Shown: positions 40,305-49,307, counted from the stretch's first letter. The stretch: 64,000 nucleotides of DNA from MW101C3 sp943367595 (GCA_943367595.1 CALRJS020000018.1:1-64000), one strand, 5' to 3'. The notes: generated by a model from the sequence alone, not told the origin. A program made the numbers and translations.

Positions 40305-41051
40305 TCAGGGCCGCTGCCGCTGTGGCGCTGGTGTCGGCCGCGGCAGATCCGGCCCCACCGGCCCCCGGCCGAAGCTCACCTTGCCGATCAGGGCCTCCAC
40401 CAGGTGGGGGGGCAGCTGCAGCCGTTGCTGCAGATCGGCGAGATCCTGAAAGGGCCCCCGCCCCCGTTCGCGCACCAGCCGCTGGCAGCGGGGGGGATCG
40501 AGCGGCAGCCTTGCCTGGAGCTGTTCGGCGCTGCAGCGATTCACGTCCAGCGGCACCGGCCGCAGCGGTGCGGGCTCCCCATACCAGCGGAACTCCAGCA
40601 GCGGCAGCCAGCACTGCAGCTGGGCGTCGCTGAGGCCCAGCAGCCGTTGCAGGTCGTCCTCGCCGCTGAGCTGCACACCGCCGGCCTGCAGACGCAGCAG
40701 CAGGTCCACCTGGTGCGGTTCACAGCCGGGCAGCCGCAGCCAGTCGGCGGGGGTGGCGCGGTTCACATCCAGCCGCCAGCCCAGGGCGGCCGCGTGGCGC
40801 ACCTGGGCGGCATCCCGCAGCCGCAGGGCCGGGTTCTGCTTCAGCTTCAAGGCCAGCAGCTCCCGTTCCACGGCCGCCTCGGCCCCGTCAGGCTCTGGGC
40901 CGCCACCGGCCCCTGCCGCATCTGTTGAGGCGTCTGCAGCCGGGTTCGATGGCGCCGGCTCACGGCGAGGCGGTGGTGGTGGCGGCGCGATCTGCCCCGT
41001 GGCGATCAGCAGGCGGCGCGCCAGTGGATCCAACCAGTGCCCTCTGGCCAT
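40305..41051 (-). CDS. Helix-hairpin-helix (ComEA-like) DNA-binding protein
   Basis: The 248-aa product has two ComEA-type helix-hairpin-helix units, LDVNRATPADWLRLPGCEPHQVDLLLRL (about 93-120) and LDVNRCSAEQLQARLPLDPPRCQRLV (about 168-193), ending in GPFQDLADLQQRLQL. A Pro/Ala-rich linker separates them from a short N-terminal basic helix. No signal peptide is seen, unlike ComEA. It probably binds DNA non-specifically and works with the coupled GIY-YIG protein. Confidence 0.8.
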   Translation of the reverse strand: MARGHWLDPLARRLLIATGQIAPPPPPPRREPAPSNPAADASTDAAGAGGGPEPDGAEAAVERELLALKLKQNPALRLRDAAQVRHAAALGWRLDVNRATPADWLRLPGCEPHQVDLLLRLQAGGVQLSGEDDLQRLLGLSDAQLQCWLPLLEFRWYGEPAPLRPVPLDVNRCSAEQLQARLPLDPPRCQRLVRERGRGPFQDLADLQQRLQLPPHLVEALIGKVSFGRGPVGPDLPRPTPAPQRQRP

Positions 41052-41184
41052 GGCGGCCCCCCTTCAGCCACGACGGACTGGCCCGAAGTTAGCGGCAGGG
41101 GGCGGTCGATACGTCAATCCGTACTCACCGGCAGACCGGCAGGCGCCGCAGAATCGATCCGATCGCTCTGTGTCCGGCAGCTTG

Positions 41185-41508
41185 ATGGGCTTCTTTGAAT
41201 CCGAGATCGTGCAGGACGAAGCCCGGCGCCTGTTCACCGATTACCAGCAGCTCACCCAGCTGGGCTCCGACTACGGCAAGTTCGATCGCGAGGGCAAGAA
41301 GCTCTTCATCGAGCGGATGGAGGAGCTGATGGACCGCTACCGGGTGTTCATGAAGCGCTTCGAGCTCTCCGAGGATTTCCAGGCCAAGCTCACGGTCGAG
41401 CAGCTGCGCACGCAGCTGGGTCAGTTCGGCATGACGCCCGAGCAGATGTTCAGCCAGATGCATCTCACGCTCGAGCGCATGAAGAGCGAACTGAGCTCGT
41501 CCTGCTGA
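41185..41508 (+). CDS. DUF1825 family protein
   Basis: The 107-aa protein (MGFFESEIVQDEARRLFTDYQQL, then GREGKKLFIERMEEL-like FDREGKKLFIERMEELMDRY and FGMTPEQMFSQM) belongs to the DUF1825 family, present in nearly all cyanobacteria and of unknown function. It is predicted to be wholly helical. The ATG at 41185 gives the full family length. It is divergent from the HhH-nuclease pair across a 133-bp gap. Confidence 0.87.
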   Translation: MGFFESEIVQDEARRLFTDYQQLTQLGSDYGKFDREGKKLFIERMEELMDRYRVFMKRFELSEDFQAKLTVEQLRTQLGQFGMTPEQMFSQMHLTLERMKSELSSSC

Positions 41509-41559
41509 CGCCTGCCTACGATCCGCCGCGACGGGTCGCGGCACAGGCGGGGTGAACGG

Positions 41560-42864
41560 ATGGGGCAGGCGCAGGTGTGGCCGGACGTGCCGGCATGGCT
41601 GAGCCGGGGCCTGGCGGATCTCTTTCCGCATGAGGTGGGTCCGTTGGCCGGCAGCGCCACCTCCCTGGCTGCGCGGCTGGCGGAAGCCGAGCGGGAGGGC
41701 AGGCCGCTGCGCATCAAGCTCGGCATCGATCCCACCGGCTCCGACATCCATCTGGGGCACAGCCTGCTGTTCCGCAAGCTGCGGGCCTTCCAGGACGCCG
41801 GCCACACCGCCGTGCTGATCATCGGCGACTTCACCGCCCGCATCGGTGATCCCACTGGCAAGAGCGCCACCCGCGTGCAGCTCAGCGCCGAGGCGGTGGC
41901 CGCCCATGCCACCACCTATCTGGAGCAGCTGGGCCAGGGACAGCCGCGCCAGCGGGCCCTGCTCGACTTCGAAACCCCCGGCCGGCTGGAGGTGCGCCGC
42001 AACAGCGAGTGGTTGGCGGCGCTCGATCTGCCGCGGGTGATCGAGCTGCTGGGCACCAGCACCGTGGGTCAGATGCTCGCCAAGGACGACTTCTCCAAGC
42101 GCTACGGGGGCGGCACCCCGATCGCCCTGCACGAATTCCTCTACCCGCTGCTTCAGGGCTACGACTCAGTGGCGGTGCGCTCCGACCTGGAGCTGGGCGG
42201 CACCGATCAGAAGTTCAACGTGGCCATGGGCCGCGATCTGCAGCGCCACTTCGGCCAGCCGCCCCAGTTCGGCCTGCTGCTGCCGATCCTGCCGGGGCTC
42301 GATGGTGTGCAGAAGATGAGCAAGAGCCTGGGCAACACCGTGGGGCTCCAGGACGATCCGCTCTCGATGTATTCGAAGCTGGAGAAAGTGCCCGACGCCG
42401 CGGTGAACGCCTACCTCACCCTGCTCACGGACCTCGACCTCGAGGCGTTGCCGGCCAATCCGCGGGAGCGCCAGAAGGCGATGGCCCTGGAGGTGACCGC
42501 CACGCGCCATGGCCAGCAGGCGGCGCTGCAGGCCCAGGCCGATGCCGCCGGATTGGTGGGGGTGGGGGCAGGGCGGAACCAGCCGCTCGATGCTGAAGCA
42601 GGCGGCCCGCCCCGTGCCGAGGCTTTCGATGTGCTGGAGGCGTCACTGGCGTCGGTGCGCTTTCCCGCCAAGGCCTTTTTCCTGCTCAGTGCCATCGGGG
42701 TCTGCGCCAGCAGCAGTGAAGGGCGGCGCCAGATCCAGGGGGGCGGCGTGAAGCTGGATGGCGAGAAGCTGAGCGATCCCAACCTGGAATTCAGCAGCGC
42801 GGCGGAGCTGGACGGCAAGGTGCTGCAGCTCGGCAAGAAGACTTTCCGGCGCCTGGTGGCCTGA
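41560..42864 (+). CDS. tyrS: Tyrosyl-tRNA synthetase
   Basis: The 434-aa class I synthetase has KLGIDPTGSDIHLGHSLLF (HLGH as HIGH motif), GDFTARIGDPTGKS, ELGGTDQKFNVAMGRDLQ, the KMSKS loop GVQKMSKSLGN and a C-terminal S4 domain (IQGGGVKLDGEKL). The start is ATG. The stop overlaps the pyrF start (TGATG). Confidence 0.97.
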   Translation: MGQAQVWPDVPAWLSRGLADLFPHEVGPLAGSATSLAARLAEAEREGRPLRIKLGIDPTGSDIHLGHSLLFRKLRAFQDAGHTAVLIIGDFTARIGDPTGKSATRVQLSAEAVAAHATTYLEQLGQGQPRQRALLDFETPGRLEVRRNSEWLAALDLPRVIELLGTSTVGQMLAKDDFSKRYGGGTPIALHEFLYPLLQGYDSVAVRSDLELGGTDQKFNVAMGRDLQRHFGQPPQFGLLLPILPGLDGVQKMSKSLGNTVGLQDDPLSMYSKLEKVPDAAVNAYLTLLTDLDLEALPANPRERQKAMALEVTATRHGQQAALQAQADAAGLVGVGAGRNQPLDAEAGGPPRAEAFDVLEASLASVRFPAKAFFLLSAIGVCASSSEGRRQIQGGGVKLDGEKLSDPNLEFSSAAELDGKVLQLGKKTFRRLVA

Positions 42865-43640
42865 TGGCCAGCACAGAGCGCAACACAACAGAGCGCCACA
42901 CAGCGGGCGCCACGGCGTTGGCCGATCCTGCAGGGCGGATCATCGTGGCCCTCGACCGCCCCGATGCCGAAAGCGCCCTGGCCTTGGCCGCCGCGATTCC
43001 GGAGCTGCGCTGGGTGAAGGTGGGCCTGGAGCTGTTCAGCGCCGCCGGGCCGGAGGTGGTGCGGGAGCTGCGCCGGCGTGGCCTGCGCGTGTTTCTGGAT
43101 CTGAAGTTCCACGACATCCCCGCCACCATGGCCGGTGCCTGCCGCAGCGCCGCCGCCCTGGGCGCCGAGCTGATCACCGTGCATGCCAGCGCCGGTCGCG
43201 AGGCCCTGGCGGCGGCCCAGGCGGCGGCGGAGCAGGGGGCCGCTGCCCGGGGCCTGGCTCCGCCCACCCTGCTGGCGGTCACCGTGCTCACCAGCTGGGA
43301 AGCCGACCGCTTCGCCGCCGAACTGCAAGTGCCGGTGGCGATGGCCGCCCACGTGAGCCACCTGGCGGCTCTGGCGGCTGCTGCCGGTCTGCGCGGCGCG
43401 GTGTGCTCGCCGCTGGAGGTGGCCGAGCTGCGGGCGCAGCATCCGCTGCCCTTCGCGCTGGTGACCCCGGGCATCCGCCCCGCCGACGCCGCCACGGGCG
43501 ACCAGGCCCGCGTGCTCACGCCGGCCGAGGCGATCGCCGCCGGTGCCAGCCAGCTGGTGATCGGCCGGCCGATCACGGCAGCCCCCGATCCGGCGGCGGC
43601 GTTTGCGGCCTGCTGCGCCGAACTGACCGCAGCGCCCTAA
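42864..43640 (+). CDS. pyrF: Orotidine-5'-phosphate decarboxylase
   Basis: The 258-aa TIM barrel makes UMP from OMP. The catalytic Lys is in FLDLKFHDIPATM, and RIIVALDRPDAESALAL, VTVLTSW, LVTPGIRP and QLVIGRPIT are all present. A 15-residue N-terminal extension (ASTERNTTERHTAG) is repetitive. The ATG overlaps tyrS. The TAA stop recurs twice downstream with a 15-bp period. Confidence 0.96.
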   Translation: MASTERNTTERHTAGATALADPAGRIIVALDRPDAESALALAAAIPELRWVKVGLELFSAAGPEVVRELRRRGLRVFLDLKFHDIPATMAGACRSAAALGAELITVHASAGREALAAAQAAAEQGAAARGLAPPTLLAVTVLTSWEADRFAAELQVPVAMAAHVSHLAALAAAAGLRGAVCSPLEVAELRAQHPLPFALVTPGIRPADAATGDQARVLTPAEAIAAGASQLVIGRPITAAPDPAAAFAACCAELTAAP

Positions 43641-43680
43641 GTCGAAGCGACCTAACCCGCAGCCCCCTAACCCGCAGCCC
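43636..43680. repeat. 15-bp tandem repeat x3 starting at the pyrF stop
   Basis: CCTAAGTCGAAGCGA (43636) is followed by two identical copies of CCTAACCCGCAGCCC (43651 and 43666). The pyrF TAA at 43638-43640 recurs at 43653 and 43668, all in the same reading frame. Confidence 0.88.
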
Positions 43681-44021
43681 CGGCAACCGAGGTTTGGCCT
43701 GGCTCAGTGGCTCACGCCAGACCCACGCCCGCTGGCCGTCCCTCAAACCCCCTCAAGCCCCCCGCAGACCACCCTCAAAGCACCCGCGGGCCACCCTCTG
43801 CGCACCTGCAGACCAGCCACAGACGCCCCTCAAGCCACTCGTAGACGAGCTACAAACCACCCTCAAGCCCCCCGCAGACCCCCCGCAGACCACCCGCCCA
43901 GCACTGCCTGGGGCGGGTCCCGCAGCTCCCTGCTCCGCCAGCCGCTGCTCCCGCCGGCCCGTGGCCCACAGACAGCCGGGCCGCCACAGGGGATGCTGCA
44001 GGCACGCTCTGCCCCCCGACC
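43641..44021. other. 381-bp intergenic region filled with repeats
   Basis: No gene is seen between pyrF and the acyltransferase. After the 15-bp pyrF array, a C-rich degenerate family follows. The 20-mer CCTCAAGCCCCCCGCAGACC is exact at 43751-43770 and 43861-43880, and partial copies (CCCGCAGACC, CCTCAAA) fill the space between. The final 120 bases before the ATG show nothing I can name. Confidence 0.7.
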
Positions 44022-45605
44022 ATGCCCCGCGCCGGGATCCAGCCGGCCCAGCCTGGCCTTCGCTTCCTCCCCGCCCACTTCAGTCCCTGGGTGCACCGTC
44101 TCAGCCGCTGGGCGTTGCCGCTGCTGCTGCGCACGCGCGGGATCGTGGACGTTCAGGTGGAGGGGGCGGATCGGCTGGCGCAGCTGTTTGCCGAGCACCA
44201 GCAGAGCCGCGTGCGCCTGCTGATCGCCTTTCGCCACCCCACCACCACCGACCCGCTCACGATGGCCCGGCTGGTCTGGGAGGAGGTGCCCCGCGCTGCC
44301 CGGGCGGCAGGGCTGGTCCTGCGCAGCCCGGTGCACAGCCAGTTCCTCTACGACCGCGGCATCCCCCTGTGGGCGGGAGACGCGGCCGGCTGGATCCTGG
44401 GCGCGTTGGGGGGCATCCCGATTCAGCGGGGCAAGCTCGACCGGGTGGCGCTCAAAGCCGCCCGCGAGGTGCTGGCTCAGGGCCCGTTCCCGCTGGCGAT
44501 CGCTCCGGAGGGCGCCACCAACAACCACGGCGAGCTGCTGGGTCCCCTGGAGCCGGGGCTGGCCCAGATGGCCTTCTGGTGCTGCGACGACCTCGCCACC
44601 GCCGGCCGGTCCGAGCGGGTGCTGATCGTGCCGATCGCCCTCCGGTACGTGACGCAGGGCCGCGACTGGCCGGCGATCGATGCACTGCTCGATCGCCTCG
44701 AAGCCCAGCTCCCCCGGCGTCTGGGCCCGGATGGTGCAGGGGGCTCTGGAGGCGCAGACGGGGGCGAAGGGGCGGAAGGCTCAGAAGGCTCAGTAGGCGC
44801 GGACGATGCGGAAGGCTCAGCAGGCGCGGAATGTGCAGAAGGCACAAACGACGCGGTTCGCCCTGCAGGGGCGGGCAGCTGCATGGGGAATGGCAGCCCG
44901 GCGGAAGCTCGGCGCTACCGCCGCCTGATCCAGCTGGGCGAGAACGTGATCACCCTGCTGGAGGCCTTCTACCGCCAGGCCCATGGCCTGGAGCTGCCCC
45001 CCCTTGCCGCCCGGCCGCCGAGCCCTGCCGCTCTCGAACACAGCTTCATCGCCAGGCTCGAGCGGATTCGCAACGCGGCGCTGGGGGTGGCCGAAAGCCG
45101 TTTGCAGCTCCTGCGCCCGAAGGGCAGCCTCACTGAGCGTTGCCGGCGCGTGGAGCAGGCGGGCTGGGACCGCCTCTACCGCGACGACCTGGAGGCGATG
45201 ACGCCCCTGGAGCGCAGCCTGGCCGACTGGCAGGCCACCGAAGCCCGCCTGGCCATGGATCACATGCGCCTGGTGGAGCACTTCTCCACGCTCAGCGGTT
45301 CCTACGTGGCCGAGAAGCCCAGCTTCGATCGCTACACCGAAGTGCTGCAGATCCTGTGGCGAGCGATCGCCTGGATCAACGGCACCAGCAAGGAAAAACC
45401 ACCCGAGCTGGGCTCCCGCCTGGCCCGGCTGTCGGTGGGGGAGCCGATCGATGTGACCGAGCGGCACGGCCGCTACCTCAGCGGCCGCCGCGAGGCGGTG
45501 GAAGGGCTGATGGACGACCTGCGCGCCCGCATGCTGGCGGAACTGGAGGGCGCCGGCCCTGGCACTCAGGCCGCCAGGGCGGGGCTGGGCACCAGTTCGG
45601 CGTAG
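44022..45605 (+). CDS. PlsC-type glycerolipid acyltransferase
   Basis: The 527-aa product has the acyltransferase HX4D motif in FRHPTTTDPLTMARL (His72, Asp77) and the glycerophosphate-binding motif APEGATNNHGELLGPL, consistent with 1-acylglycerol-3-phosphate acyltransferase-like activity at the membrane. The C-terminal half (DRLYRDDLEAMTPLERSLADWQ onward) is helical and conserved-looking but unassigned. About 45 residues of Gly/Ala/Glu repeats (around 240-276) interrupt the domain. The last 40 bases overlap the convergent glycosyltransferase gene. Confidence 0.82.
   Translation: MPRAGIQPAQPGLRFLPAHFSPWVHRLSRWALPLLLRTRGIVDVQVEGADRLAQLFAEHQQSRVRLLIAFRHPTTTDPLTMARLVWEEVPRAARAAGLVLRSPVHSQFLYDRGIPLWAGDAAGWILGALGGIPIQRGKLDRVALKAAREVLAQGPFPLAIAPEGATNNHGELLGPLEPGLAQMAFWCCDDLATAGRSERVLIVPIALRYVTQGRDWPAIDALLDRLEAQLPRRLGPDGAGGSGGADGGEGAEGSEGSVGADDAEGSAGAECAEGTNDAVRPAGAGSCMGNGSPAEARRYRRLIQLGENVITLLEAFYRQAHGLELPPLAARPPSPAALEHSFIARLERIRNAALGVAESRLQLLRPKGSLTERCRRVEQAGWDRLYRDDLEAMTPLERSLADWQATEARLAMDHMRLVEHFSTLSGSYVAEKPSFDRYTEVLQILWRAIAWINGTSKEKPPELGSRLARLSVGEPIDVTERHGRYLSGRREAVEGLMDDLRARMLAELEGAGPGTQAARAGLGTSSA
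44739..44849 (+). repeat. In-frame minisatellite inside the acyltransferase gene
   Basis: The peptide pattern GADDAEGSA is repeated as GADGGEGAEGSEGSV, GADDAEGSA and GAECAEGTN. The best DNA units are 27 bp (44796-44822 and 44823-44849). The insertion keeps the reading frame and separates the catalytic domain from the helical C-terminal half. Confidence 0.8.
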
Positions 45606-46867
45606 ACGCGCTCCAGCGCCTCGATGTTGCGCGTGAGCGTGTAGCGCTGCAGCGCCCGCTCCCTGGCACGGCGCCCCAGTTCGGCGGTGAGCACCGGCTG
45701 GTCGCGCAGCACCGGCAGCAGGGTGCGCAGCTGGGTGGTGACCCCCTGGGTGCTGATCACGATGCCGGCCCCTCCCTCCAGCACCTCACCATCGGCGCCG
45801 GCATCAGTGGCCACACAGGCGGTGCCGCTGGCCATGGCTTCCAGCAACGACAGCGACAATCCCTCCACCAGCGACGGCAGCAGGAACACCTCCGAGGCCT
45901 GCAGCAGCGCCACCCGTCGCTCCAGCGCCGGCTCGTAGCCCCACCAGAGAATGTCCGGGTCTTCGTGGGCGGCCTGCAGCGATCCCCGCAGCGGCCCATC
46001 GCCCACGATCACCAGCACGCAGCCGGCTGGCCGCACCAGCCGCCAGGCGCGCAGCAGCGCCTCCACGTTCTTCTCCGTGGCCAGCCGCCCCATGTACAGA
46101 AACGGGCGACGGCCTTCACAGCGGGCCTGCACCTCGCGGCGCAGGGCGCTGCTGCTGCGCTCGGAGCTGCTGCCTTCGGAGCTGCTGCGCTCGGTGCCTC
46201 TCCGCTCTGAACCGGCTCGCTCGGACTCCGCAGGCTTCCACACATCGGTGTCGACGCCGTTGGGGATCACCGCCAGCCGGTCATCCTTGACCCCCAGCCG
46301 GGACAGCACCTCGGCCTGCAGCTCGGAGAAGACGATCACCCGGTTGAAGCGGGCCAGGGCTGGGGCATAGAGCTGGTAGGTGAGCTGCTGGGTGCCGCCG
46401 GCCAGGTTGCGAAGGCCGGCGTCGAAGGCGGGATGGAAGGTGGCCACCAGGGGCACGCCCAGTTGCTGGCAGAGATCGGGCAGCAGGAAATCGAGCGGTG
46501 AGAGCGTGAGGCTGGCGTGCACCAGATCCGGTTTGAGCTGCTCCAGCGATTCCCGCAACTCCCGCTGGGCGCCGGGCGCGGGGACCGTGTACACCTGCGA
46601 CTTCAGCAGGTAGGGCAGGGCCACTTCGCTCTCATCGCCCGCCAGTGCGGCCCGGCGTGAGGCTCGCAGGGCCTCCTTGGTGAGTGTCAGGCCTTTGCCG
46701 TGGACGCTCGGCGGATCCCAGGGCAGCCCGGGGCCCGTGGCGGGTGTGTCGAAGTGGATGAAGCTGATGCGGTGGCCCCGTTGCCGCAACTGCTCCGTGG
46801 TGGTGAGCCCGTAGGTGACGTTGCCGCAGAAGGGTGATTTCTTGCCCAGCCAGGCGATATGCGCCAA
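45566..46867 (-). CDS. Family 4 glycosyltransferase, possibly a glycolipid synthase
   Basis: The 433-aa GT-B enzyme has HIAWLGKKSPFCGNVTYG at the N-terminus, VIPNGVDTDVWKP, PFLYMGRLATEKNVEALLRAW, VIVGDGPLRGSL and the donor-binding EVFLLPSLVEGLSLSLLEAMASGTACVATDAGADGEV region (E-x7-E). The N-terminal motif resembles cyanobacterial lipid glycosyltransferases, and the neighbouring acyltransferase fits a role such as digalactosyl-lipid synthesis, but I cannot confirm this. The start is TTG. A Ser-Glu-Arg repeat (about 214-239) is inserted between the two Rossmann domains. Confidence 0.82.
   Translation of the reverse strand: MAHIAWLGKKSPFCGNVTYGLTTTEQLRQRGHRISFIHFDTPATGPGLPWDPPSVHGKGLTLTKEALRASRRAALAGDESEVALPYLLKSQVYTVPAPGAQRELRESLEQLKPDLVHASLTLSPLDFLLPDLCQQLGVPLVATFHPAFDAGLRNLAGGTQQLTYQLYAPALARFNRVIVFSELQAEVLSRLGVKDDRLAVIPNGVDTDVWKPAESERAGSERRGTERSSSEGSSSERSSSALRREVQARCEGRRPFLYMGRLATEKNVEALLRAWRLVRPAGCVLVIVGDGPLRGSLQAAHEDPDILWWGYEPALERRVALLQASEVFLLPSLVEGLSLSLLEAMASGTACVATDAGADGEVLEGGAGIVISTQGVTTQLRTLLPVLRDQPVLTAELGRRARERALQRYTLTRNIEALERVYAELVPSPALAA
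46151..46225. repeat. In-frame 15-bp repeat x5 in the glycosyltransferase gene
   Basis: Five 15-bp units (46151, 46166, 46181, 46196, 46211) share the plus-strand form GCTGCTGCGCTCGGA. They encode SERAG, SERRG, TERSS, SEGSS and SERSS on the minus strand. The insertion lies in the interdomain linker, where it would be tolerated. Confidence 0.88.
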
Positions 46868-46894
46868 CTGCTGTCGCCCATTTCTGCCAAAACG

Positions 46895-48466
46895 CTAGCA
46901 GCGCTGCCAGGGGCGCTCCAGCAGGGCCGCCAGCAGGGTGATGCCCGCCAGCACCCAGAGCACGGGCTGCAGCCCGTAGCGGCTCACCACCGTGCCGGCC
47001 AGCACGAGCGGCAGGCTGAGGGCGATGTTGATCAGGTTGTTCTGCAGGCCGAACACCTTGCCGCGCAGTTCTTCCGGCGTGTCTTCCTGGATGGTGGTCT
47101 GGGCGGGGATGGCCAGCAGGGCGGCGCCCACCCCCAGCACCACGCACAGCCCGAGCGTGAGCGTCAGGCTGCCGCGCACCTGGCCCAGCAGCACCAGCGC
47201 AAAGGCGATCAGGCCCAGGCCCGAGGCCGAGAGCAGGCGGCGGGTGAAGCCCCGGCCCAGCTGGGCCACCGCCAGCGCACCTACGGCCATGCCCAGGCCG
47301 CTCATGGCCAGCAGGGTGCCGAACTGAGTGGGTCCGAGCCCCTTGATCGCCGAGGCCAGGCTGATGGCCAGCACATAGAGCGCCGCCAGGATGCTGTACA
47401 GCAGCACCAGATGCACCAGGGCATTGCGCACGCTGGAGCGCTGGCGCAGCACCTGAATCCCCTCCAGGATCTCGCCCCACACCGAGGTGCCGCGGTCTTG
47501 CCAGGGGGCTTCCACCACGCGGATGCGGGCAATCGACAGCGCCGCCAGCCCGTAGCAGAGCGGCAGCAGCGCGAACTCACCGCCTTCGATGCCGAGCGTG
47601 GCAAGACCGTTGCGCAGCAGGCGCAGCACCGGGTCGCCGAGCGCGAAGCCCACGATCGTGGCGCCCATGCTGGTGGCCTGGTAAAGCGAGATGGCAGCGA
47701 GCAGCAGCGGTCGCGGCACCAGCAGGGGAATGGCCGCCTGCTCGGCGGGTGCAAAAAACTGAGTGAGCACCGACTCGAGGAAGGTCATCGCCACCAGGCC
47801 CCAGTAGCCCCAGCTGAGGCCAAGGAAGAAGGGGCCGGGGATCAGCAGCAGCGGGGCCAGCAGCACCAGGACGGCGCGCAGGGCGTTGGAGGCCACCATC
47901 ACCTTGCGTTTCGGCCAGCGGTCGGCCCACACCCCCGCCACGGTGCCGAGGGCCATGGCCGGCACGGTGTTGGCCACATAAATCCCTGTGGCCAGCAGGG
48001 TGATCATCTGGGCGCGCGTTTCCAGGTCGAAGCGCAGGCTGGCGGCCGCTTCCGCCAGCAGGGCGTTGGTCTGGGGCGTGTCCGTCACCCAGTACTGGGC
48101 GATCAGGAACACCATCAACACGATGTAGAACTTGTCGGCCAGCTGGGAGAAGATCTGCCCCAGCCACAGGCGCCGGAAGTCGGGCAGGGCCAGCACCGCC
48201 TGCAACCCCTGGCCCCGGGCGGTGCTCGCCAGCTCCGGATCCTGCGCAGCGGCAGCTTCGTGAGCTGCGTCTACTGCAGCATCAGCCACTGCAGCAGCAG
48301 CGTCAGATCTGCTGTCAGATCCGCTGTTGGATCCACGGTCAGATCCAGCGGCAGCTCCGGCGTCAGTGCCGACAGCCTCCGGGCAGGCTGCCGGCCCGCT
48401 GCCTCCGCTGGAGCCGGCCTCCGGGCTCGGCGGGGGCGGGGGGGTGGCTCGGGACAATCCGCTCAA
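46895..48466 (-). CDS. MFS transporter
   Basis: The ~523-aa product has about twelve membrane helices after an ~85-residue low-complexity N-terminus. The first helix region is FRRLWLGQIFSQLADKFYIVLMVFLIAQYWV, and the MFS loop 2-3 motif appears as GVWADRWPKRKVMVASN. The family resembles the MFS_3/enterobactin-exporter-like group often annotated only as MFS in cyanobacteria, and the substrate is unknown. The TTG at 48466, four bases after recO, is the likely start but not certain. Confidence 0.85.
   Translation of the reverse strand: MSGLSRATPPPPPSPEAGSSGGSGPAACPEAVGTDAGAAAGSDRGSNSGSDSRSDAAAAVADAAVDAAHEAAAAQDPELASTARGQGLQAVLALPDFRRLWLGQIFSQLADKFYIVLMVFLIAQYWVTDTPQTNALLAEAAASLRFDLETRAQMITLLATGIYVANTVPAMALGTVAGVWADRWPKRKVMVASNALRAVLVLLAPLLLIPGPFFLGLSWGYWGLVAMTFLESVLTQFFAPAEQAAIPLLVPRPLLLAAISLYQATSMGATIVGFALGDPVLRLLRNGLATLGIEGGEFALLPLCYGLAALSIARIRVVEAPWQDRGTSVWGEILEGIQVLRQRSSVRNALVHLVLLYSILAALYVLAISLASAIKGLGPTQFGTLLAMSGLGMAVGALAVAQLGRGFTRRLLSASGLGLIAFALVLLGQVRGSLTLTLGLCVVLGVGAALLAIPAQTTIQEDTPEELRGKVFGLQNNLINIALSLPLVLAGTVVSRYGLQPVLWVLAGITLLAALLERPWQRC
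48303..48350. repeat. In-frame 12-bp repeat x4 in the MFS N-terminus
   Basis: TCAGATCTGCTG, TCAGATCCGCTG, TTGGATCCACGG and TCAGATCCAGCG stand in tandem at 48303, 48315, 48327 and 48339. On the minus strand they encode a Gly-Ser-Asp/Asn-rich stretch ahead of the first membrane helix. Confidence 0.85.
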
Positions 48467-48470
48467 GGTT

Positions 48471-49307
48471 CTATCCGTTCCGCCGCAATGATGGCTCAGG
48501 GGATGGTGCCTCCAGCGCGTGACCCGGCTCGAAGCAGTCGCGCAGAAGACGCAACGCACGGCAGCGGCGTCCGCCGTGCTCCTGGGTCCACAGCTCCACC
48601 AGTTGCAGCAGCCGTAGCCACACCGCCAGCGGCCCCATCAGTTCCCCGTCCCGGCGGCGTGGTGGAGCCGGCCGGGTCAGCCGTTGCAGCAGCGCCAGTT
48701 CGGAGGCATTGAGCACGAGCATCGCCCCGGGCACCGCACCGATCAGCAGTCCTTCGCTGGGCACCAGGCTGCAGCGCCAGTCCCAGTTGCCGATCGGCGG
48801 CTCCAGCGGTTGCCCGCTGCGGCCGCAGCTCTGCAGCGGCAGGCCGTAGCCCCCCAGGGCCAGCAGATGTACACTGCCCTGCACGGCGATCGCCAGGGCC
48901 TCAACGCTCTCCTGCCGCTCGCGCACCACGGTTTCGAGGCGCCCCAGCTGCATCAGCAGATCCTCCAGCACCCCGTGGACCCCATCGCCGCCCGGCACCA
49001 GCAGCAGGGCCAGCTCCGCCAGCGCCTGGGCGGCCGCGAGGGTTTCCAGCCGTTCCGCCAGCTGGCTGTAGGTGCGCTGCACCTGCAGCTGCCGAACCCG
49101 CCGCAGGCCGCGCCCACCACTCACCTGCAGCTGGAGCAGGGCCAGGGGCACCGCTGCTGCCAGGCTGCTGCGCGGCCGGCGCGCGCCGGGCACCGCCAGC
49201 CGCACCAGCCCTTCAGCGTCGGTGAGCAGGGTGAGCAGACGGTCGTTTTCGCCGAGGGGCCCGCTCTTGAGCACGAGCCCCTCCAGACGCGCTGCCCCGC
49301 CGCTCAC
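48471..49307 (-). CDS. recO: DNA repair protein RecO
   Basis: The 278-aa product has the N-terminal OB-fold of RecO (LEGLVLKSGPLGENDRLLTLLTDAEGLVRLAVPGARRPRSSLA). The helical domain with scattered Cys residues (SCGRSG, WRCSLVPSEG, RRCRALRLLRDCF) follows. RecO loads RecA on gapped DNA with RecR. The GTG start overlaps the deoC stop (GTGA), and the MFS gene follows after four bases. Confidence 0.9.
   Translation of the reverse strand: MSGGAARLEGLVLKSGPLGENDRLLTLLTDAEGLVRLAVPGARRPRSSLAAAVPLALLQLQVSGGRGLRRVRQLQVQRTYSQLAERLETLAAAQALAELALLLVPGGDGVHGVLEDLLMQLGRLETVVRERQESVEALAIAVQGSVHLLALGGYGLPLQSCGRSGQPLEPPIGNWDWRCSLVPSEGLLIGAVPGAMLVLNASELALLQRLTRPAPPRRRDGELMGPLAVWLRLLQLVELWTQEHGGRRCRALRLLRDCFEPGHALEAPSPEPSLRRNG

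Noticed and set aside
43403..45136. A 577-aa plus-strand frame across pyrF and the acyltransferase
   Set aside because: It is out of frame with both recognised enzymes and rich in Arg/Pro/Ala/Gly, typical of shadows in GC-rich DNA.
45566..45605. Frameshift or misassembly at the overlap of the acyltransferase and glycosyltransferase ends
   Set aside because: Both frames end normally and convergent overlaps of this size occur elsewhere. Nothing indicates an error.
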